Translations under genes and position numbers: made by a program
Source of the DNA: UBA1672 sp050633505
Lineage (GTDB): Bacteria > Pseudomonadota > Alphaproteobacteria > Micavibrionales > Micavibrionaceae
NCBI GenBank assembly: GCA_050633505.1
Contig: JBOEGQ010000015.1
Location: 1-6,011, forward strand
DNA length: 6,011 bases
Direction: 5' to 3'
Shown here: piece by piece, positions 1 to 4,624 of the stretch
Position numbering within the stretch: the first letter of the stretch is position 1
Layout: the number at the start of each line of letters is the position of its first letter
The notes under the pieces: generated by a model
Database searches by the model: none
Told to the model about the DNA's origin: nothing
What the model saw: the letters and a program-made list of their open reading frames with translations, nothing else

Positions 1-52
1 TTGTGTCTAAAATTGTTGAGTAATTTATTACTTGCGACCTATTTGATTTTTG

Positions 53-85
53 AAAAGCTCCGCCCTAATGGACGGGGCTTTTCTG
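53..85 (+). terminator. Intrinsic terminator of a gene left of the window
   Basis: A 13-bp inverted repeat pairs 53-65 with 70-82 around the four-base loop TAAT. It has one G-U wobble (59 with 76) and one C-A mismatch (63 with 72). The top of the stem is GC-rich. The base is an A-run on the left and a T-run on the right, so it could also work for transcription from the opposite strand. The gene it serves is not identifiable. A + strand reading frame with a stop at 21-23, or another at 8-10, could be the last codons of that gene. Confidence 0.75.
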
Positions 86-105
86 TTTTCTGTTTCTGTG
101 ATCGG

Positions 106-114
106 TGATATAAT
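106..114 (+). promoter_or_regulatory. Extended -10 promoter for the exported-protein gene
   Basis: A perfect TATAAT lies at 109-114 and is preceded by TG one base upstream (106-107), which makes an extended -10 element. No good -35 hexamer is visible. With a 17-bp spacer the -35 position would fall on TTTTCT at 86-91, and the extended -10 would compensate for this. Transcription would start near 121, giving a leader of about 20 bases before the ATG at 142. This is inferred from sequence pattern only. Confidence 0.6.
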
Positions 115-141
115 GATCCGGTAAAAACCAGTGAGAGTATT

Positions 142-900
142 ATGTTCCGTTTCTTTTCCTTTGTTGTATGCCTGTTTATTTCTGTCGGTTTGCCGTTTGC
201 TTCTTATGCTGCTTCTGTTGAGGAAGAAGATATCTACGTGAATGAGCGGGAGGTTATGCGCTGGCTGGACGCGGCGGAAGACGCGACGAAGGGATATGCA
301 CGCCATATAGGGCAAATTAAGCAGGGCCAAGGGGATTTGTATAATCATATGTATGCGCTACGTGCTTACTATTCCAAAAGCGCACAATACGACCCCTTTG
401 CCAAGACAACGCTAAAGAAGATGGAGCATTATGCCTATGTCATGGATACGTCTGCGGATCTGCGCGAGGCGAATGAGGCGGCAATTGAATATCGTAAGCT
501 GCTTGATATGCATCTTGTGAATTGGGATGTTCTGGAATACGCAATTCTAATGAGCAGCCTTGATGTGCGCTATGGAAGTGAGAGGTTCTTAAAATCTGTG
601 CAATATACATTAAAGCGGATATTGGATATTCCGCGTCTTGATGGATTATCGCCGGGCGCTGCATTTCCAATTGTTAGTTATGGTGAAGAAACATACCTTA
701 TTCAAAAGCATGGTGGCGTTGTGCAAAAAAGTGAGCTGTTTGAGGTGACCAAGAAATATTATAATGTGCATGATGTCGTTACAAAAAGCGGGGATTATAT
801 ACAGGTCTACATCAACGTAACAACGCCAATACGTCAGTTGCAAATTAAGCGTGCGGCACACCGTACAGAACGTGTAATACGGCTTCCCGGGCAGCAATAA
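142..900 (+). CDS. Exported protein of unknown function, 252 aa
   Basis: I do not recognise this family. The N-terminus is a convincing Sec signal peptide: Arg3, a hydrophobic core at about residues 4-19, and a Ser-Tyr-Ala site predicting cleavage after Ala23. There is no lipobox cysteine at the cleavage site and no further membrane segment, so the mature protein of about 229 residues is probably periplasmic or secreted. Residues 24-170 look mostly helical, rich in Tyr, Lys, Glu and Ala. Residues 175-252 look more beta-rich, including a strand-like YIQVYINVT segment at about residues 219-227, and end in a basic tail. No catalytic motif stands out. The ATG at 142 is chosen because the signal peptide begins there. 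A weak purine-rich ribosome site (GAGAG, 133-137) precedes it with a short spacing. The gene has its own promoter and terminator, so it is probably monocistronic and unrelated to the gcv operon. The coding call is firm; the function is unknown. Confidence 0.85.
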   Translation: MFRFFSFVVCLFISVGLPFASYAASVEEEDIYVNEREVMRWLDAAEDATKGYARHIGQIKQGQGDLYNHMYALRAYYSKSAQYDPFAKTTLKKMEHYAYVMDTSADLREANEAAIEYRKLLDMHLVNWDVLEYAILMSSLDVRYGSERFLKSVQYTLKRILDIPRLDGLSPGAAFPIVSYGEETYLIQKHGGVVQKSELFEVTKKYYNVHDVVTKSGDYIQVYINVTTPIRQLQIKRAAHRTERVIRLPGQQ

Positions 901-947
901 CGTGGTTATTAACGGTAATCTGCAAACAAATGTGGATGATGTGTGTT

Positions 948-971
948 AAGGGGCTTAAAAAGCCCCTTTTT
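948..971 (+). terminator. Intrinsic terminator between the exported-protein gene and gcvT
   Basis: A perfect 9-bp stem pairs AAGGGGCTT (948-956) with AAGCCCCTT (960-968) around an AAA loop. A T-run at 967-971 follows immediately. It lies 47 bases after the TAA of the exported-protein gene and most simply ends that transcript. It is also only 42 bases upstream of gcvT, so it sits close to, or could fall within, the gcv leader if a gcv promoter lies further upstream. Confidence 0.88.
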
Positions 972-1001
972 CTCTGCTATTTGTAAACATATTGTAATTT
1001 T

Positions 1002-1008
1002 AAGGGGA
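1002..1008 (+). promoter_or_regulatory. Ribosome binding site of gcvT
   Basis: AAGGGGA lies five bases before the ATG at 1014, a good Shine-Dalgarno match at normal spacing that supports this start. The stretch from 972 to 1001 is AT-rich and must hold the gcv promoter if the terminator is efficient. The best -10-like hexamer there is TATTGT at 990-995, four of six consensus bases, with no convincing -35. I do not call a promoter. Confidence 0.65.
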
Positions 1009-1013
1009 TTGAT

Positions 1014-2102
1014 ATGCTTCGCAAGACAGCTTTGCATAGTGCACACGTAGGTTCGAACGCCAAAATGGGGGGCTTTGCTGGCTATGATATGCCCCTTTAC
1101 TATGATTTAGGTGTTAAGCAAGAGCATCTCTGGGTGCGGGAGAATGCCGGGATTTTTGATGTCTCACATATGGGACAAGTCAGTATCAGCGGAGCAGGGG
1201 CACAGGACTTTCTTGAACATGTTACACCCTCTTCCTTTGGTAAGCTTGGTATTAATCGGACGAAATACACGGTCTTCACCAATGAACAAGGCGGTATCAT
1301 TGATGACCTTATGGTGACGAAGACAGATGAAGATGAATTCCATTTGGTTATTAATGCAGGGTGCAAGGATAATGATATTGCATGGATACAGAAGAACTTA
1401 CCGCAAGGGATTGAGTTTAAGAATTATGATGATTGGGCGTTAATTGCGTTACAAGGTCCGAAGGCCGAGTCTGTTATTCATGAGGCTTTAGGAATCGATT
1501 TGTCTGACCTTCCATATATGACTGTGTGGTATCAGGATTATAACATGTTCATTTCTCGTGTTGGGTATACAGGTGAAGATGGGTTTGAGCTAAGCGTGAA
1601 AAATGATGATGCGCCTGCGCTTTGGGACAAGTTGCTCTCACATGATGCGGTAAAGCCTATTGGCTTGGCTGCACGTGATTCATTACGATTGGATATGGGG
1701 TATTGCCTATATGGCCATGATATTGACGCACAGACCAGTCCTGTAGAAGGGGATCTGTCTTGGGTTATGGGCAAGGCAAATACATCTTTCATCGGATCGG
1801 ATGTTATTCTTCCACATAAGGAAGGTGTGAGCCGAAAACGTGTTGGTATCTTGCTTACGGGGAAGGGTATTGCCCGTGAAGGTGCGGAAATTCGTAATGC
1901 AAATGATGAGGTGATTGGCACCTTGACCAGTGGTGGATTTTCACCAACTCTTGAAAAAGCGATAGGACAAGGATATGTTCCCATAGAATATGCGCAAGAG
2001 GGGACAGAGGTGCTTATCAATGTGCGTGGTCGTAATATTGAGGCGCAAGTTGCGAAAATGCCGTTTATTGCGGCCAAGACCAAATCAATGAAACCGAAAT
2101 AG
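1014..2102 (+). CDS. gcvT: Glycine cleavage system T-protein (aminomethyltransferase)
   Basis: GcvT (EC 2.1.2.10) takes the aminomethyl group from the lipoyl arm of GcvH. It transfers the one-carbon unit to tetrahydrofolate, giving 5,10-methylene-THF and ammonia in the cytoplasm. The 362-residue length is normal for the family (E. coli GcvT is 364). Visible family motifs are FAGYDMPLYY (21-30) near the N-terminus, GIFDVSHMG (46-54), GGIIDDL (93-99) with the Asp pair that includes the catalytic aspartate, and the folate-pocket motifs LQGP (146-149) and GYTGEDGFEL (184-193). Further on are GLAARDSLRLDMGYCLYGHDID (217-238) and, in the C-terminal barrel domain, TSGGFSPTLEKAIGQGYV (305-322). No key residue appears to be missing. 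It is the first gene of the gcv operon, 29 bases before gcvH. No glycine riboswitch is seen upstream. Identification is very secure. Confidence 0.97.
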   Translation: MLRKTALHSAHVGSNAKMGGFAGYDMPLYYDLGVKQEHLWVRENAGIFDVSHMGQVSISGAGAQDFLEHVTPSSFGKLGINRTKYTVFTNEQGGIIDDLMVTKTDEDEFHLVINAGCKDNDIAWIQKNLPQGIEFKNYDDWALIALQGPKAESVIHEALGIDLSDLPYMTVWYQDYNMFISRVGYTGEDGFELSVKNDDAPALWDKLLSHDAVKPIGLAARDSLRLDMGYCLYGHDIDAQTSPVEGDLSWVMGKANTSFIGSDVILPHKEGVSRKRVGILLTGKGIAREGAEIRNANDEVIGTLTSGGFSPTLEKAIGQGYVPIEYAQEGTEVLINVRGRNIEAQVAKMPFIAAKTKSMKPK

Positions 2103-2131
2103 AAAATCAGTATTAAAAGGGGACTTCAAAT

Positions 2132-2509
2132 ATGGCTGAATTAAAATATACAAAAGATCATGAGTGCATTTATGTCGATGGAGACATTGCGCGGGTTGGT
2201 ATTTCAAAACATGCGCGTGATGCGTTGGGAGATTTGGTTTTTATCGAACTTCCCGATATTGGCAAGACGGTTTCAAAAGGCGATGATATTGCCGTTGTTG
2301 AGTCTGTTAAAACGGCGGCGGAGGTTTATTCCCCCGTTGAAGGCAAGGTTGTTGAGGTGAATTCACCGATGGAAGATGATTTTGACCTGATCGCAAAGCC
2401 TGTGAACGAAGATGGCTGGATTGTGAAGGTAAAGGTTTCAGATGATGCGGCGTTGGGTGACCTCATGGATGAGGCGGCCTACGCGAAATATTTGGAAGAG
2501 GTCGACTAG
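2132..2509 (+). CDS. gcvH: Glycine cleavage system H-protein (lipoyl carrier)
   Basis: GcvH is the small shuttle protein whose lipoyl-lysine arm carries the aminomethyl intermediate between the P-, T- and L-proteins. The protein is 125 residues, normal for the family. It begins with the usual KYTKDHE segment (5-11), followed by VGISKHARDALGDLVFIELP (22-41). The lipoylation site is in VVESVKTAAEVYSPVEG (55-71), and Lys60 (codon 2309-2311) is the residue expected to be lipoylated. The conserved GW pair is at 95-96. The ATG at 2132 is preceded by AGGGGA at 2118-2123 with eight-base spacing. It follows gcvT closely and is separated from gcvPA by 71 bases, the longest gap inside the operon. No lipoate ligase or lipoyl synthase gene is visible in the window, so lipoylation must be supplied from elsewhere. 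Confidence 0.97.
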   Translation: MAELKYTKDHECIYVDGDIARVGISKHARDALGDLVFIELPDIGKTVSKGDDIAVVESVKTAAEVYSPVEGKVVEVNSPMEDDFDLIAKPVNEDGWIVKVKVSDDAALGDLMDEAAYAKYLEEVD

Positions 2510-2580
2510 GCTTTCGTTTCTTTGGCTGCGGTCGTTGTACGTGCAGTGGTTTAAATATTGAATATTAAGGATAGAAAATA

Positions 2581-3858
2581 ATGCGGTATCTCCCCCAAAC
2601 TGAGAATGCGCGGGCTTTAATGCTTAAGGCTGTGGGCGCGCAAAGTATCGATGATCTTTATGCAGATATTCCGGTGGCTGCACGTCTTGAGAATATGGTC
2701 GACTTGCCATTGCATCAGGGGGAATTACAGGTAGAGCGTGATTTGATCTCTATGGCGGCAAAGAACGTTGCCGCGCCTGATGTTCCGTTTTTCCTTGGTG
2801 CAGGTGTTTACTTTCACCATGTTCCGGCCAGTGTTGATTACGTGATACAGCGTAGTGAGTTTCTCACCGCTTATACACCGTACCAGCCTGAAATCGCGCA
2901 AGGAACATTGCAGGTTATTTTTGAATACCAGACATTTATTGCACAGTTAACCGGGCAAGACGTCGCCAATGCGTCAATGTATGACGGGTCAACTGCCGTA
3001 AGTGAGGCGGCGCTTATGGCCATGCGTGTAACCAAGCGTAAGAAAATCTCCATTGGTAGCGCGCTTCACCCGCAATATCGTGAAGTGCTGGAGAGCATGT
3101 TGGGTAATTTTGATGATCGTACGATGTCAGACGGCGATCCGGATGCCGAAACCGCTTGTGTGATTGTGCAATCACCCGATTTTTTTGGAAAACCTCATAA
3201 ATATGATACATGGCGTAAAAAGTGCGATGAAACAGGCGCGCTTTTGATTGTTGTCATTAATGAGATTGTTTCGCTTGGGCTTTTGCCTGCGCCGGAACAG
3301 GCGGATATCGTATGTGGTGAAGCGCAAAGTATAGGCTTACCGATGAGTTATGGTGGGCCGCATTTGGGATTTTTTGCGTGTCGTGAGAAGTATATTCGCC
3401 AAATGCCCGGGCGCTTATGCGGAATGACTGAGGACGCAGATGGGAAACGCGGTTTTGTTCTGACCCTTTCTACGAGAGAGCAGCATATTCGCCGTGATAA
3501 GGCGACCAGCAATATCTGTACTAATCAGGGGCTATGTGCTCTTGCCTTTACTGTGCATATGGGGCTGCTGGGCGAAGATGGATTCAAAGGCCTTGCACGC
3601 CTTAATCATGAGGCAGCCATCCGTCTTTCTGATGCCTTATCAGAAATCGATGGCGTTTCTGTCGAAAATGACGCGTTCTTTAATGAATTCGTTGTGGAAT
3701 TACCAAAACAGGCTTCGGTTGTTGTTGAAGACCTTGCCACATGCGGCATTATTGGTGGTTATGCGCTAGAGGGGAATAAGATGCTTGTCTGTGCAACCGA
3801 GATGACAACAGATGCGCATGTTGAGGACTTTGTTCAGACATTGGCGGAGATCTTGTGA
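2581..3858 (+). CDS. gcvPA: Glycine decarboxylase P-protein subunit 1
   Basis: This is the N-terminal-half subunit of a two-subunit P-protein (EC 1.4.4.2), which pairs with GcvPB to decarboxylate glycine. It is related to PLP fold-type I enzymes, but the PLP lysine lies in GcvPB. Family motifs run in order: RYLPQT at the start (2-7), FLGAGVYFHHVPA (71-83), SEFLTAYTPYQPEIAQGTLQ (92-111), YDGSTA (134-139), GLPMSYGGPHLGFFA (252-266), MPGR (275-278) and the strongly conserved TREQHIRRDKATSNICTNQ (298-316). The ATG at 2581 fits the conserved start and follows AAGGA (2567-2571) with nine-base spacing. At 425 residues it is a little shorter than the roughly 440-450 I expect. The missing length seems to fall around residues 165-195, between HPQYREVL and the QSPDFFG strand. 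Its TGA overlaps the downstream ATG at 3858. Confidence 0.96.
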   Translation: MRYLPQTENARALMLKAVGAQSIDDLYADIPVAARLENMVDLPLHQGELQVERDLISMAAKNVAAPDVPFFLGAGVYFHHVPASVDYVIQRSEFLTAYTPYQPEIAQGTLQVIFEYQTFIAQLTGQDVANASMYDGSTAVSEAALMAMRVTKRKKISIGSALHPQYREVLESMLGNFDDRTMSDGDPDAETACVIVQSPDFFGKPHKYDTWRKKCDETGALLIVVINEIVSLGLLPAPEQADIVCGEAQSIGLPMSYGGPHLGFFACREKYIRQMPGRLCGMTEDADGKRGFVLTLSTREQHIRRDKATSNICTNQGLCALAFTVHMGLLGEDGFKGLARLNHEAAIRLSDALSEIDGVSVENDAFFNEFVVELPKQASVVVEDLATCGIIGGYALEGNKMLVCATEMTTDAHVEDFVQTLAEIL

Positions 3859-4337
3859 TGCTTGGCCGTAGATATACGGATCGCCGAGGAAAGCAACATC
3901 ACCTACAAGAAGGTAGTGTGATGAAAGAGCGTCATGGAATTTTTGCAGTATGTATTGCGAATGATCATATCCTGTTGTCATGGCCGGATGGCACATCGGA
4001 TATCCCGGAGCTGCCTGGTGGTGGTATTGAAGAGGGTGAAAGCAAAGAACAGGCACTTATTCGTGAGTTAAAAGAAGAGGCCGATGTGGATTGTCCGTTA
4101 CTTTGTGCGGATCGGGAATATATACAAGAAGTTGGCTTTTATGCCGATTATGATGATGAATTTTGGAATTACACCCAAACCTATTGGCGTATTTCTCCAA
4201 GTTGTTTGGAGGGGCGTTTTTTTGAGGGGCAGAAAAAACCGCAAGACGCATTAAAATCACAATGGGTGCCTTTGGATGAGGTGGCAAACCTCACCTTGCA
4301 CGCTATCCATGCCCAAGCATTGAAAGAGGTTTTATGA
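3858..4337 (+). CDS. Nudix hydrolase inside the gcv operon
   Basis: This is a Nudix-fold hydrolase, a family that cleaves nucleoside diphosphates linked to another group. The substrate cannot be told from sequence. Read from 3858 it is 159 residues. The fold starts at about residue 22 (KERHGIFAVCIANDHILLSW), and the Nudix box spans residues 55-77. In that box Gly55, Glu61 and the metal-binding REL-x-EE core (69-74) are all present. The usual Gly near the end of the box is Asp76 instead (EEADV). The start is uncertain. ATG 3858 overlaps the gcvPA stop (TGATG) and has GGAG at 3846-3849. ATG 3921 has AAGAAGG just upstream and would give a 138-residue protein beginning right at the domain. GTG 3855 is also possible. 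The extra N-terminus of 21 residues is basic and unlike part of the Nudix fold. The gene overlaps the next by four bases. GC is about 45%, counted over 3901-4320, close to its neighbours, so nothing suggests recent import. Confidence 0.9.
   Translation: MLGRRYTDRRGKQHHLQEGSVMKERHGIFAVCIANDHILLSWPDGTSDIPELPGGGIEEGESKEQALIRELKEEADVDCPLLCADREYIQEVGFYADYDDEFWNYTQTYWRISPSCLEGRFFEGQKKPQDALKSQWVPLDEVANLTLHAIHAQALKEVL
3907..3914 (+). promoter_or_regulatory. Internal ribosome site supporting a later Nudix start at 3921
   Basis: AAGAAGGT ends six bases before ATG 3921, which is the first residue of the recognisable Nudix domain. It competes with the overlap start at 3858. Either or both could be used, and the choice decides whether the protein has the 21-residue basic extension. 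Confidence 0.45.
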
Positions 4338-4624
4338 TGGATCTAAACGAGGAAGAACTAAAGCAAGTCAACTCCTTAAGAGAAAAAGTACATGCTATGG
4401 ATCAGGTCGTGAATAATAAGGTGTTGCGTTGGTTTATGGTGCTTGGGGTGTTTATTCCCTTTGTTCTCTATTATTTTGAAATGTTATCTGACCGAGAAAT
4501 TTTACTTTTTCTGGCTTTTGTAGCTCCTGGTTATGCTGCTTCGGATGTTTTTAGGGGAAAGGCTTCTTATGCTGAGGCCTCACTGATTTTAAAAATTTTA
4601 GATAATTATGAGTATAAAAAATGA
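4334..4624 (+). CDS. Small two-segment membrane protein of unknown function, 96 aa
   Basis: I do not recognise this family. Residues 1-29 are polar and probably a helix (NEEELKQVNSLREKVHAMDQ region). They are followed by a hydrophobic stretch at about 33-48 (WFMVLGVFIPFVLYYF) and, after a short charged turn (EMLSDRE, 49-55), a second at about 56-69. The C-terminus is amphipathic and ends in KK. This predicts a hairpin membrane protein with both ends on the same face, probably the cytoplasm. The start ATG 4334 overlaps the Nudix stop (ATGA). ATG 4337, one codon later, has better spacing (seven bases) from AAAGAGG at 4323-4329. Its own stop overlaps the gcvPB ATG in the same ATGA manner. GC is about 36% (104 of 291 bases counted), clearly below its neighbours, though Phe- and Leu-rich membrane segments account for part of that. 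Coding status rests on the precise overlaps on both sides and the ordered hydrophobic pattern. Confidence 0.78.
   Translation: MMDLNEEELKQVNSLREKVHAMDQVVNNKVLRWFMVLGVFIPFVLYYFEMLSDREILLFLAFVAPGYAASDVFRGKASYAEASLILKILDNYEYKK

Noticed and set aside
1..108. Open frame on the + strand entering from the left edge and running to a TGA at 106-108
   Set aside because: It would read straight through a strong terminator hairpin and has no recognisable protein sequence. The frames with stops at 8-10 or 21-23 are more plausible ends for an upstream gene, but nothing identifies either.
28..348. 106-residue open frame on the minus strand across the first promoter and start of the exported-protein gene
   Set aside because: It crosses the terminator hairpin and the extended -10 promoter, overlaps the signal-peptide coding region of the + strand gene, and shows no motif or ribosome site that would support it.
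901..1013. Possible glycine riboswitch upstream of gcvT
   Set aside because: Glycine riboswitches often precede gcvT, but the conserved aptamer core segments are not present and the 113-base gap is mostly occupied by a simple terminator hairpin and a ribosome site.
1538..2083. 181-residue open frame on the minus strand opposite gcvT
   Set aside because: It is antisense to a securely identified gene. The protein has no recognisable motif and is rich in Ser, Pro and Ile as expected from reading gcvT backwards.
2510..2580. Possible internal promoter or terminator between gcvH and gcvPA
   Set aside because: TTGTAC (2535-2540) and TATTGA (2557-2562) are weak matches at 16-base spacing. The only hairpin found is a four-base CTGC/GCAG stem without a T-run. 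The AATATT copies around 2554-2566 are short and AT-rich. None is strong enough to call.
3014..3211. Minus-strand open frame inside gcvPA, and similar short frames inside the other genes
   Set aside because: These are shadows of real genes in other frames, with no conserved motifs.
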